Origin: Streptomyces sp. NBC_00154
GTDB taxonomy: Bacteria > Actinomycetota > Actinomycetes > Streptomycetales > Streptomycetaceae
NCBI RefSeq assembly: GCF_026342835.1
Contig: NZ_JAPEMI010000001.1
Location: 2,920,501 to 2,984,500 of the forward strand
DNA length: 64,000 bases
Direction of reading: 5' to 3'
Shown: positions 17,033 through 26,279 of the stretch, piece by piece
Numbering within the stretch: the first letter of the stretch is position 1
Layout: each line of letters begins with the position of its first letter
Made by a program: the position numbers and the translations under genes
The notes under the pieces: model-generated
The model's input: only the letters and a program-made list of their open reading frames with translations
Database searches by the model: none
Told to the model about the DNA's origin: nothing

Positions 17033-19144
17033 ATGGACGCCATCTCCCTGGGCTTCGGTGTGCTCATCGCCGTGGTCCTGCTCATCGCGATCGCTCTGCT
17101 CCTCGTCGTCAGCAGGCTCTTCCGCAAGGTCGAACAGGGCAAGGCCCTGATCATCTCCAAGACCAAGAAGGTCGACGTGACCTTCACCGGTGCCGTCGTC
17201 CTGCCGGTGCTGCACAAGGCCGAGTACATGGACATCTCGGTGAAGACGATCGAGATCCGGCGCACCGGCCGCGAGGGCCTCATCTGCCAGGACAACATCC
17301 GCGCCGACATCCACATCAACTTCTTCGTACGGGTCAACAAGACCGTCGAGGACGTCATCAAGGTCGCCCAGGCCATCGGCACCGAGCGGGCCAGCGACAA
17401 GATCGCCATCCAGGACTTCTTCGCCGCGAAATTCGCCGAGGCCCTCAAGACAGTCGGCAAGCAGCTGGACTTCGTCGATCTCTACACCAAGCGCGAAGAG
17501 TTCCGGGACCGCATCATCCGGGTCATCGGAACCGACCTGAACGGCTACCACCTCGACGACGCGGCGATCGACCACCTGGAGCAGACACCGATGGCGCAGC
17601 TCGACAGCGCCAACATCCTCGACGCTCAGGGGATCCGCAAGATCACCGAACTGACGACGATCGAGCACGTACGCACCAACGAGTTCCAGCGCACCGAACA
17701 GAAGGAGATCACCCGGCAGAACGTCGACGCCCGCGAGACCATCCTGGAGCTGGAGCGCCGGCAGGCCGAGGCCGAGATCAAGCAGCGGCGCGAGGTCGAG
17801 ACGCTGCGGGCCCGCGAGGAGGCAGCCACCGCCCGGGTCCAGGAGGAGGAACGGCTGGGCGCGCAGGCGGCGTTCATCCGTACCGAGGAACAGCTCGGCA
17901 TCCAGCGCGAGAACCAGGCGCGGGAGATCGCCGTCGCGCAGAAGAACCGTGAGCGGGTCATCGCGGTCGAGAACGAGCGCATCGAGAAGGATCGGCTGAT
18001 CGAGGTCATCGGGCGCGAACGGCAGACCGAGCTGAATCGGATCGCCGCGACGAAGGAGGTCGAGGCAGAGCGCCGCGAGGTCGCCGATGTGATCCGGGAG
18101 CGGATCGCCGTGGACCGTACGGTCGCCGAGCAGGAAGAGTCGATCAAGACACTGCGGGCCGTCGAGGAGTCGGAGCGCACCCGCAAGTCGGTGATCATCG
18201 CCGCCGAGGCGGAGGCCCAGGAGAAGCTGGTCAAGGACATCAAGGCGGCGGAGGCGGCCGAGGCGGCGGCCACCCACCGGGCGGCGGAGCAGCTGACGCT
18301 CGCCGAGGCCCGGCTCAAGAGCGCGGATCTCGACGCCCGGGCCAAGCTGCGGCTCGCCGAAGGCGTCCAGGCGGAGTCCGCGGCGCCCGGCCTGGCGGAG
18401 GTGCAGGTGCGGGAGGCGGCGGCCGACGTCATCGAGAAGACCGGTCTCGCCGAGGCGGAGGCCACGTCCGCCCGGCTCAGGGCCGAGGCGGAGGGCGCAC
18501 GGCTGAAGGCCCTGGCGACCGCCGAGGGCACCCAGGCGCAGGCCACCGCGGACGCGGCGATGATCGGCGAGAAGCTGAAGGCCGAAGCGGCCGGGCTCAC
18601 GGAGAAGGCGGCGGCCATGGCGGCACTGGACGACGCGTCGCGCGGGCACGAGGAGTACCGGCTGCGGCTCGCCGCCGAGAAGGAGATCAGGCTGGCCGGA
18701 CTCGATGTGCAGCGGCAGGTCGCGGAGGCGCAGGCGACGATCGTGGCCGCCGGTCTGGAGAACGCCGACATCGACATCGTCGGCGGCGAGTCGGTCTTCT
18801 TCGACCGGCTGGTCTCGTCGATCTCGCTCGGAAAGAGCGTGGACGGGTTCATGGAGAACTCGGACACGGCGAAGGCCCTCGCCGGGCCGTGGCTGAACGG
18901 GTCGTCGTCGTTCACCGAGGACCTGACCCGGGTGCTCGGGTCGGTATCCACGGGCGATGTGCAGAACCTGACGGTGTCGGCACTGCTGATGCGGATGATG
19001 GCGGCGCCGGGGACGGGGGCGGATGCCGGCCAGGTCCGGCAGCTGCTGGAGTCGGCGCGGAAGCTCGGGCTGGCGGATGTACGGGTCGGGGCCCTGGCGG
19101 AGGCGCCGGATGTGGCGGCGCGCAACGGGACGCCGGCGGCGTAG
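17033..19144 (+). CDS. Flotillin-family SPFH/Band 7 membrane scaffold protein
   Basis: A 703-residue protein. One N-terminal membrane helix (about 4-25) is followed by a Band 7/SPFH domain (about 30-200, with RRTGREGLICQDNIRADI). A long charged coiled coil runs over about 200-560, and a flotillin-type C-terminus follows (AGLENADIDIVGGESVFFD). Flotillins form large membrane microdomain cages that organise signalling and stress proteins. ATG at 17033 is preferred over the upstream frame because the membrane helix begins there. The NfeD-like partner precedes it and a giant AAA+ ATPase follows by 146 bp. Length is at the upper end for YqiK-type flotillins. Confidence 0.9.
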   Translation: MDAISLGFGVLIAVVLLIAIALLLVVSRLFRKVEQGKALIISKTKKVDVTFTGAVVLPVLHKAEYMDISVKTIEIRRTGREGLICQDNIRADIHINFFVRVNKTVEDVIKVAQAIGTERASDKIAIQDFFAAKFAEALKTVGKQLDFVDLYTKREEFRDRIIRVIGTDLNGYHLDDAAIDHLEQTPMAQLDSANILDAQGIRKITELTTIEHVRTNEFQRTEQKEITRQNVDARETILELERRQAEAEIKQRREVETLRAREEAATARVQEEERLGAQAAFIRTEEQLGIQRENQAREIAVAQKNRERVIAVENERIEKDRLIEVIGRERQTELNRIAATKEVEAERREVADVIRERIAVDRTVAEQEESIKTLRAVEESERTRKSVIIAAEAEAQEKLVKDIKAAEAAEAAATHRAAEQLTLAEARLKSADLDARAKLRLAEGVQAESAAPGLAEVQVREAAADVIEKTGLAEAEATSARLRAEAEGARLKALATAEGTQAQATADAAMIGEKLKAEAAGLTEKAAAMAALDDASRGHEEYRLRLAAEKEIRLAGLDVQRQVAEAQATIVAAGLENADIDIVGGESVFFDRLVSSISLGKSVDGFMENSDTAKALAGPWLNGSSSFTEDLTRVLGSVSTGDVQNLTVSALLMRMMAAPGTGADAGQVRQLLESARKLGLADVRVGALAEAPDVAARNGTPAA

Positions 19145-19169
19145 CGGGGCGGTCCGGCGGCCGGTCCGT

Positions 19170-19231
19170 CCTCGATCGCCGGACAGGCTCGACATGCCCG
19201 ACCGCCACCTCGAGCCCGGCCGGCGATCGAG
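19170..19231. repeat. Dispersed-type intergenic palindrome, copy 1
   Basis: CTCGATCGCCGG at 19171-19182 pairs perfectly with CCGGCGATCGAG at 19220-19231. The first 27 bases (19170-19196) match 52256-52282 at 23 of 27 positions by eye. Sequences of this kind (TCAATCGCCGG...) recur between streptomycete genes. It may serve as the terminator or attenuator between flotillin and the ATPase gene. Confidence 0.55.
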
Positions 19232-19290
19232 AGCAACGTGCGGCTGGAGGCCGCGCAATCCGCAAGCACACCCCGTAGGGAGCCGTACGC

Positions 19291-22200
19291 ATGGACACCG
19301 ACCCCGCCCTCACCGTGGACGCGGGCACCTACGACGTGCTGCGGCGCCGCCTCGCCGCGCACGCCGCCGAACTCGCCCGCCGCGCCGAAACCCTCAACGC
19401 CCGCCGCACCGAGGCGTTCGGCTCGACGGAACTGCGGTTGCTGGCCACCGAGCAGATCCGTACGGAGCAGCCATCGCTGCCGCGCGATCTGGTCGCCGTG
19501 GGCGGACAGTTGCTGTTCGGCTTCGAGCGCGGGCCGGGCGCACGGGGCGAGGCCGCCGTCGCCGACGTACTCGCGCTGTACGGACCGGACCTGGCCGGGA
19601 GTGGCGACACGCTGCTCGCCGACGAGGCGTTCGTACGCGAATTCACCGCCCTGCACCGCTACTACCGCGACGCCCGCCTGCTCCGCCTGCGCCGCGTCGA
19701 CGGCCGGCTGCTCGCCGTGTTCCGTACCGGCGAGACCGCCGACGACATCCGTGTCCTGCGCTGGGCGCTCGCCGCGGACGGCTCCCCCGGCCCGTTCCTC
19801 GACGCGCGCGGCGACCGCGACCACGTCTTCCCGCCGTCGCACGACTTCACCTGGACCCCGGCGGGCCGCGACTCGCACATCCCCGGCCGCCACCCGCACA
19901 TAGCGATCGGGGACAGCGGCACCCTCTTCGTCGACACGCTCGGCGGCACCCTGACCGTGAAGACGGTCGACGACACCGACACACCCGACGGCATCTACGA
20001 GGAGCCGGTCACCGAGCCGCTCCAGTCCCTCGCCGACGCCGACGTCGAGTACGCCGAGGTCGGGCCGCTGATCCTGCTGCGCATCCGCCCGTACAACGAG
20101 GACTCCTGGCGCCACCTTGTCTTCAACAGCCTGCTCTCCACCGTGCAGCGCCTCGACGCCATCGGTCCGGCCTGCCGCCGGCTCCCCGAGGACCAGGGGA
20201 TCATCTTCCCCGGCGGCACCTATCTCACCACCGGCACCGCGAAGACCTTCGACCTCGCCGAGCCGCTCGCCGACCCCGTATTCGAGGGGGCCGTCCGGTC
20301 CCCCAACGGCGAAGACGTCCTCTACCTCTTCCGCTCCCGGGACGGCGGCCGCAGCCTGCTCCTGCCCTACAACCTGATCCGCCAGGAGGTCGCCGCCCCG
20401 CTGCTCGGCCGCGGTCACGCCCTGCTCGACGACGGCGCGCTCGTCCTCCTCAAGGACACGGCGTCGGCCGAGCCCGCGCGTGTGCACACGGTGCAGCGCT
20501 GGCGGACCCCGTACGTCTCCGACACCTACGCCGCCTCCCGCCCGGCAGGAACGGGTCCGCTCGCCCGGGTCGGCAACGCCGATCTGGTCCGCGGCATCTC
20601 CGACTGTCTCGCCCTCGCGCACAGCGCCACCGAAACCTCGCCGACCGCCGCCGTGTATGCACAGCTGGTCGCCGACTGCACCCGCACCACCGACCGATAC
20701 CACTGGCTGGCCGACCGCGAACTCGGCGTACTCACGGCCCCGTTGACCGATCTCCGGGACACCGCGCAGCAGGTCCTCACCGAATTCGAGACGGTGCAGG
20801 AGCTGACCCGGCAGGCCGCCGACGCGCTCGCGGAGTCGGCGGACCGGATCACCGCGCTCGTCCGCCGTATCCGCGGCGAAGCCCCGCGCTCGGCCGCCGC
20901 CTGGGTCTCTCAGCTCACCGAACTGCGCCGCGCGTACGGCCGCTTGGCGACGCTCGCCGAGATGCGGTACGCGGACACCGACCGGATCGCCGCACTCACC
21001 GCCACCACCGCCGCCGACATCGGCTCCGCCGCCCAGCGCGCGGTCGCGTTCCTGAGCCGGGACGACGCGTTCACCGGCTACCACCGGGACATCGAGCAGC
21101 TCACCGCGGACGCCTCCGCACTCGCCACCGTCGTCGACGCCGCCGCGCTCGGCGACCGGCTGACGGAGATGACGGACGGGCTGGCGACGGTCACGGACGT
21201 CGTGGCCGGTCTGGAGATCGGCGACGGAGCCGTCCGTACATCGATCCTGGAGCGGATCGCCGAGGTCCTCGGCGGTGTGAACCGGGCCCGCGCCACGCTC
21301 GACGCCCGCCGCCGGGAGCTCATCGACCACGAGGGACGGGCTGAGTTCGCCGCCGAGTTCGCCCTGCTCGGGCAGGCGGTCACCGGCGCGCTGGCCACCG
21401 CGGACTCCCCCGACGCATGCGACGAACAACTGGCGAGACTTCTCCTCCAGTTGGAGAATCTGGAGTCCCGGTTCGCCGAGTTCGACGACTTTCTCGCCCA
21501 GCTGTCCGAGCGACGGACAGAGGTGTACGAGGCGTTCTCGGCCCGCAAGCAGACGCTGCAGGACGCCCGCGCGCGCCGCGCGGAACGGCTGGCCCAGTCG
21601 GCGGCCCGGGTCCTCGAAACGGTCTCCCGGCGCCTGTCCGCCCTCCCCGACCTGGACGCGGTCCACACATACTTCGCCTCCGACCCGATGGTCGCCAAGG
21701 TCCGCCGCACGGCGGACGAGCTGCGCGGGCTCGGCGACCCGGTACGGGCCGAGGAGCTCGACGGGCGGCTGAAGGCGGCACGCCAGGAGGCGGGGCGGGC
21801 GCTGCGCGACCGCAGCGAGCTGTACGCGGACGGCGGTGCGACGATCCGGCTCGGCCGGCACCGGTTCGCCGTGAACACCCAGCCGTTCGACCTGACGCTC
21901 GTGCCGTCCGGGGACCGGCTCGCGTTCGCCGTCACCGGAACCGACTACCGGGCTCCCGTCACCGACCCGGCGTTCGACGCGGCCCGCCCGTACTGGCAGC
22001 AGCAGCTGCCGTCGGAGTCCCCGTCGGTCTACCGCGCCGAGCACCTCGCCGCCCGCCTCCTGGACGAGCACGGCGCGGACGCGCTGGCCGCCCGCGCACC
22101 GGCCGAACTGGCCCTGCTGGTAAGAGAGTCGGCGGCCTCCGCGTACGACGAGGGATATCAGCGCGGCGTCCATGACGAGGACGCCACCGCCATCCTGGCC

Positions 22201-24180
22201 ACCCTGCTGCGACTGCATGCCGGAGCAGGTCTGCTGCGCGTCCCGTCGGCGGTGCGCGCGGCGGCACAGCTCTTCTGGACATGGGAGGCGGACGACGCCC
22301 TGCGCACCTCCTGGACGCGCCGGGCCGTCTCCCTGGCCCGGGCGCGCGAGACGTTCGGCCCGGCGCCCGCGATCACCGCGCTCCAGGAGGAGTGGGCGGC
22401 CAGGATCGGGGCGGATGACGCGCAGACCACCGCCGCATATCTCTTCGAGGAGCTGACCTCCGGCCCCGCCGGGTTCGTGACGAGTGCCGCCGTCCGCACC
22501 TTCCTGGACAAGTTCCGCCGCACGACCGGAACTTCGGCGTACGACGAGGACCTGTCCGCCCTCCGCGACGACCTCCCCGCACGCCGCCAGCTCGTCGAGG
22601 GCTGGCTGACCTCGTACGCCCGCGCGGGCGGCGCGGACATCACGAGCGGTGACCTCGCGGAGGCGGTCGCCGTGGAGCTCTGCCCGGAGCCGGGGACCGA
22701 GCGATACGACTGCGAGGCACCGATCGCCGCTACCGTGGACGGCCTGCTCGGCATCCACCCCCGCATCGACCGTGGCCGTCTCGCCGTGCGCCTGGACGAA
22801 CTCCTTTCCCGTACAGCGGAGTTCCGCACGACTGCCGTCCCCGGCCTCCGCGCCCACCAGCGGCAGCGCACCACCCTCGTCGCAGCCGAACGCGCCCGGC
22901 TGCGGCTCGACGACCACCGGCCGCGGGTGATGTCCACGTTCGTCCGCAACCAGCTCATCGACGAGGTCTACCTGCCGCTGATCGGCGACAGTCTCGCCAA
23001 GCAGCTCGGCACGGCCGATGCCGACCGGCGCACCGACTCACAGGGCCTCCTGCTGCTCCTCTCACCGCCCGGCTACGGCAAGACGACCCTCATGGAGTAC
23101 GTGGCCGACCGGCTCGGCCTGGTCCTCGTCAAGATCAGCGGCCCCTCACTCGGCCGCGAGGTGACCTCCCTCGACCCGGCGCAGGCACGCAGCGCGACCG
23201 CCCGCCACGAGATCGAGAAGATCAACTTTGCACTGGAGGCGGGCAACAACACGCTCCTCCACCTCGACGACATCCAGCACACCTCGCCCGAACTGCTCCA
23301 GAAGTTCATCCCCCTCTGTGACGCCACCCGCCGCGTCGAGGGCGTACGGGACGGCCGGCCGCGCAGCTACGACCTGCGGGGCAAGCGGTTCGCGGTGTGC
23401 ATGACGGGCAATCCGTACACCGAGTCCGGCGAGCAGTTCCGGATCCCGGACATGCTGGCGAACCGGGCCGACGTGTGGAACCTGGGCGAGGTGCTGAGCG
23501 GCCGCGAGGACGTCTTCGCGCTCAGCTTCGTCGAGAACGCGCTGACCGCCAACCCGGTGCTGGCACCCCTCGCCGACCGCTCCCGGGAAGATCTCGCGCT
23601 GCTCGTGCGCCTGGCCTCCGGCGCGCCTTCCCCGATCGCGCGCACCGACCGTCTCGACCACCCGTACACACCCGCCGAACTGGACCGGATCGTCTCGGTC
23701 CTGCGCCACCTGCTGACCGCCCGCACCACCGTTCTCGCGGTGAACGCCGCATACATCGCCTCGGCCGCACAGACCGACGCGACGCGCACCGAACCGCCGT
23801 TCCGGCTGCAGGGCTCGTACCGCAACATGAACAGGATCGCCGAACGGATCGTGCCCGTGATGAACGACGCCGAGCTCGACGCCGTCGTCGACGACCACTA
23901 CGCGGGCGAGGCCCAGACGCTCACCACCGGCGCCGAGTCCAGTCTGCTGAAACTGGCTTCCCTGCGCGGAAGGCTCACCGCCCAACAGGCCGACCGGTGG
24001 GCGGCGATCACCGCCTCGTACGTGCGCACCCAGGCGCTGGGCGGCCCGGACAGCAGCCCCATGACCCGGGCGGTCGCGGCCCTCGGTCTGCTCGCGGACC
24101 GGGTCGCGGCAGTCGAGTCGGCGATCCGTCGATCCGGCGGGTCGATCACCGGGGCGAAGATCACCGACCGGTCCGAATAG
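19291..24180 (+). CDS. Giant coiled-coil AAA+ ATPase ('DNA repair ATPase' type)
   Basis: A 1629-residue protein. The N-terminal roughly 400 residues are beta-rich and repeat-like, possibly a propeller (for example FPGGTYLTTGTAKTF and SPNGEDVLYLFRSRDGG). A long alpha-helical, coiled-coil-prone middle follows (about 430-1200). The C-terminus has a MoxR-like AAA+ module: Walker A PPGYGKTT near 1259-1266, Walker B LLHLDDIQ near 1322-1329, sensor-1 asparagine N1374 in CMTGNPYTE and sensor-2 R1511 in SYRNMNRIAER. Related proteins are annotated as DNA-repair ATPases without direct proof. The placement after NfeD and flotillin and before an RCK channel-like gene argues for a membrane-associated remodeller. 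ATG follows TAGGGAG. Confidence 0.85.
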   Translation: MDTDPALTVDAGTYDVLRRRLAAHAAELARRAETLNARRTEAFGSTELRLLATEQIRTEQPSLPRDLVAVGGQLLFGFERGPGARGEAAVADVLALYGPDLAGSGDTLLADEAFVREFTALHRYYRDARLLRLRRVDGRLLAVFRTGETADDIRVLRWALAADGSPGPFLDARGDRDHVFPPSHDFTWTPAGRDSHIPGRHPHIAIGDSGTLFVDTLGGTLTVKTVDDTDTPDGIYEEPVTEPLQSLADADVEYAEVGPLILLRIRPYNEDSWRHLVFNSLLSTVQRLDAIGPACRRLPEDQGIIFPGGTYLTTGTAKTFDLAEPLADPVFEGAVRSPNGEDVLYLFRSRDGGRSLLLPYNLIRQEVAAPLLGRGHALLDDGALVLLKDTASAEPARVHTVQRWRTPYVSDTYAASRPAGTGPLARVGNADLVRGISDCLALAHSATETSPTAAVYAQLVADCTRTTDRYHWLADRELGVLTAPLTDLRDTAQQVLTEFETVQELTRQAADALAESADRITALVRRIRGEAPRSAAAWVSQLTELRRAYGRLATLAEMRYADTDRIAALTATTAADIGSAAQRAVAFLSRDDAFTGYHRDIEQLTADASALATVVDAAALGDRLTEMTDGLATVTDVVAGLEIGDGAVRTSILERIAEVLGGVNRARATLDARRRELIDHEGRAEFAAEFALLGQAVTGALATADSPDACDEQLARLLLQLENLESRFAEFDDFLAQLSERRTEVYEAFSARKQTLQDARARRAERLAQSAARVLETVSRRLSALPDLDAVHTYFASDPMVAKVRRTADELRGLGDPVRAEELDGRLKAARQEAGRALRDRSELYADGGATIRLGRHRFAVNTQPFDLTLVPSGDRLAFAVTGTDYRAPVTDPAFDAARPYWQQQLPSESPSVYRAEHLAARLLDEHGADALAARAPAELALLVRESAASAYDEGYQRGVHDEDATAILATLLRLHAGAGLLRVPSAVRAAAQLFWTWEADDALRTSWTRRAVSLARARETFGPAPAITALQEEWAARIGADDAQTTAAYLFEELTSGPAGFVTSAAVRTFLDKFRRTTGTSAYDEDLSALRDDLPARRQLVEGWLTSYARAGGADITSGDLAEAVAVELCPEPGTERYDCEAPIAATVDGLLGIHPRIDRGRLAVRLDELLSRTAEFRTTAVPGLRAHQRQRTTLVAAERARLRLDDHRPRVMSTFVRNQLIDEVYLPLIGDSLAKQLGTADADRRTDSQGLLLLLSPPGYGKTTLMEYVADRLGLVLVKISGPSLGREVTSLDPAQARSATARHEIEKINFALEAGNNTLLHLDDIQHTSPELLQKFIPLCDATRRVEGVRDGRPRSYDLRGKRFAVCMTGNPYTESGEQFRIPDMLANRADVWNLGEVLSGREDVFALSFVENALTANPVLAPLADRSREDLALLVRLASGAPSPIARTDRLDHPYTPAELDRIVSVLRHLLTARTTVLAVNAAYIASAAQTDATRTEPPFRLQGSYRNMNRIAERIVPVMNDAELDAVVDDHYAGEAQTLTTGAESSLLKLASLRGRLTAQQADRWAAITASYVRTQALGGPDSSPMTRAVAALGLLADRVAAVESAIRRSGGSITGAKITDRSE

Positions 24181-24211
24181 GAGCGTCCGGCAATTGGGGG
24201 GCGGGCAAGGC

Positions 24212-26206
24212 ATGCTGGGTTCCGTGTCGACACTTCCCCAGCAGCCCCAACGCTCCCCGATCAGCGGCCACATGGTCGTCTGCGGCGACGACGCACTCGC
24301 CCAGCGGCTGGCGGTGGAGCTGCGTTATGTCTACGGGGAGCGGGTCACGCTGCTGCTCCCGCCGGGGCGCGACCCGCGCCGCCCGGAGCTGCCGCTGACC
24401 CAACGCGGGCGGGCGGCCACACTGTTCGGCCGGATGTCGGCGGCGATGAACCGCAACCTGGGCAACGGCGGCACCGTAGCCAACGGCGGCTCCGACAACG
24501 ACACCGGCGCCGGCCTGGAGGCGGTCCGCATCCTCGAGGCCGCGGAGCCGTCCGACGAGGCGTTCGAGGAGGCGGGTGTCGACACGGCCGCCGCGCTGGC
24601 GCTCGTCTACGACGACGACGAGCGCAACATCCGCGCCGCACTCACCGCCCGGCGCCTCAACCCCCGTGTCCGGCTGGTCATCCGGCTCTACAACCGCAAG
24701 CTCGGCCAGTATCTGGAGACCCTCCTCGACCAAGCCGCCGCCGTCGCCGTGCCCGGACTCGACCCGACGGCACTGGACACGTCCACCACCGTCCTCTCCG
24801 ACGCCGACACCGCCGCGCCCGCGCTCGCCGCGACGGCGCTCACCGGCTCCAGCAAGGTCGTCCAGGCGGAGGGCCTGCTCCTGCGGGCCGTCGAACGCAC
24901 CCCGCCCCGGCAGGGCGAGGTCGCCGACCCGGGCCTGTGCACGCTCGCCCTGCTCTCCTCCACCACCCATGACCCGGCGGGCGCCGAAGGCTCCGACAGC
25001 AGCGGCGCCGAGGGCCCCCAACTCCTGCCCGACCAGCAGTCGGTGGCCGCCGCGACCGGCCGTGGCACGGTGGTCCTCGAGGCCATCCGGGAGGCCGCAC
25101 CGGACCGGCCGGCCCCGCGAATGGGCGGCAGGAGCGCGCCCCTGAGCCGGATCTTCTCGCGCCGGCTGCGCCGGTCGGTGCTGGGCGTCGCAGCGGCGGT
25201 GCTGGGCCTCGCCGTCGCCTCCACGCTCACGACGGGCGAACACCCGCTGCACGCCGTCTACTTGACGCTGCTCGACCTGTTCGCGATGGGCGATCCGGCG
25301 ATCGACGGCTCCGCCGCCCGGCAGGTCATCCAGCTGCTCTCCGGCGTCGCCGGGCTGATGCTGCTGCCGCTGCTGGTGGCGGGTGTCCTCGAAGCCTTCG
25401 GCTCCCTGCGTACGGCATCGTCGCTGCGCCGCCCACCGCGCGGGCTCTCCGGCCATGTCGTGCTGCTCGGACTCGGCAAGATCGGCACCAGGGTGCTGGT
25501 CCGGCTCCGCGAGCTCAACATTCCTGTGGTGTGCGTGGAGGACGACCCGGCCGCGCGCGGCATCCCCGTCGCCCGGCGGCTGCAGGTACCGGTCGTCCTC
25601 GGGGACGTCACCCAGGAGGGCGTCCTGGAAGCGGCGAAGATTCAGCGCTCCCGCGCCCTGCTCGCCCTGACCAGCTCCGACACCACCAATCTGGAGGCCA
25701 CCCTCTACGCCCGCTCGGTCAAACCGGACCTGCAGGTGGCGCTGCGCCTCTTCGACGACGAGTTCGCCACCGCCGTCTACCGCACCCTGCGCACCGCCCA
25801 CCCGCAGGCCCTGACCCGCTCCCGGTCCGTCTCCCACCTGGCTGCCCCGTCCTTCGCCGTCGCGATGATGGGGCGGCAGATCCTGGGCGCGATCCCGGTC
25901 GAGCGGAAGGTGATGCTGTTCGCGGCGATCAAGGTGGCGGGCCACCCGCAGCTGGAGGGCCGGACGGTCGAGGAGGCGTTCCGGGCGGGGGCCTGGCGGG
26001 TGCTGGCGCTGGACGCCACACCGCCGGAGGACCGGCACCCGGACCTGACGACGGCCGGTCCCTCGTCCTCGGACCGGCCGTCGGGCCTGATCTGGGATCT
26101 GCACCCCGGGTACGTACTACGCGCCGAGGACCGCGTGGTGATCGCGGCGACCCGGCGCGGACTTGCGGAGCTGTTGCGCAGACGGCGGGCGGTGACACCG
26201 CGATAG
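24212..26206 (+). CDS. Double TrkA-N/RCK membrane protein, channel-like
   Basis: A 664-residue protein. A first NAD-binding-like domain (about 17-200) has a degenerate glycine motif, CGDDALA at 24-30. A membrane unit follows with a helix near 321-340, a pore-like loop LLDLFAMGDP near 352-361 and a helix near 373-396. A second RCK domain carries the canonical GLGKIG at 420-425, then a TrkA-C-like tail. The layout resembles two-helix K+ channels such as the Kch or CASTOR type, but the filter is not canonical TVGYG. It begins 31 nt after the ATPase stop, so they are probably one operon. ATG 24212 is chosen; TTG 24194 and GTG 24224 are alternatives. Confidence 0.78.
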   Translation: MLGSVSTLPQQPQRSPISGHMVVCGDDALAQRLAVELRYVYGERVTLLLPPGRDPRRPELPLTQRGRAATLFGRMSAAMNRNLGNGGTVANGGSDNDTGAGLEAVRILEAAEPSDEAFEEAGVDTAAALALVYDDDERNIRAALTARRLNPRVRLVIRLYNRKLGQYLETLLDQAAAVAVPGLDPTALDTSTTVLSDADTAAPALAATALTGSSKVVQAEGLLLRAVERTPPRQGEVADPGLCTLALLSSTTHDPAGAEGSDSSGAEGPQLLPDQQSVAAATGRGTVVLEAIREAAPDRPAPRMGGRSAPLSRIFSRRLRRSVLGVAAAVLGLAVASTLTTGEHPLHAVYLTLLDLFAMGDPAIDGSAARQVIQLLSGVAGLMLLPLLVAGVLEAFGSLRTASSLRRPPRGLSGHVVLLGLGKIGTRVLVRLRELNIPVVCVEDDPAARGIPVARRLQVPVVLGDVTQEGVLEAAKIQRSRALLALTSSDTTNLEATLYARSVKPDLQVALRLFDDEFATAVYRTLRTAHPQALTRSRSVSHLAAPSFAVAMMGRQILGAIPVERKVMLFAAIKVAGHPQLEGRTVEEAFRAGAWRVLALDATPPEDRHPDLTTAGPSSSDRPSGLIWDLHPGYVLRAEDRVVIAATRRGLAELLRRRRAVTPR

Positions 26207-26212
26207 GGCGTC

Positions 26213-26241
26213 CGGTACGGGTCGGCAACCCGCCCGTACCG
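26213..26241. terminator. Bidirectional terminator hairpin
   Basis: CGGTACGGG and CCCGTACCG form a perfect 9-bp stem with an 11-nt loop. It lies in the 73-bp spacer between the convergent RCK and trpS genes. Confidence 0.6.
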
Positions 26242-26279
26242 ACCGACCCGACTGACGTGACCTGATCCGACGGGATCCG

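Noticed and set aside
17626..22917. A 1763-codon open frame antisense to the flotillin and ATPase genes
   Set aside because: It mirrors strongly coding + strand genes with recognisable domains; its own translation is low-complexity and has no family motif. It is an effect of GC-rich codon bias.
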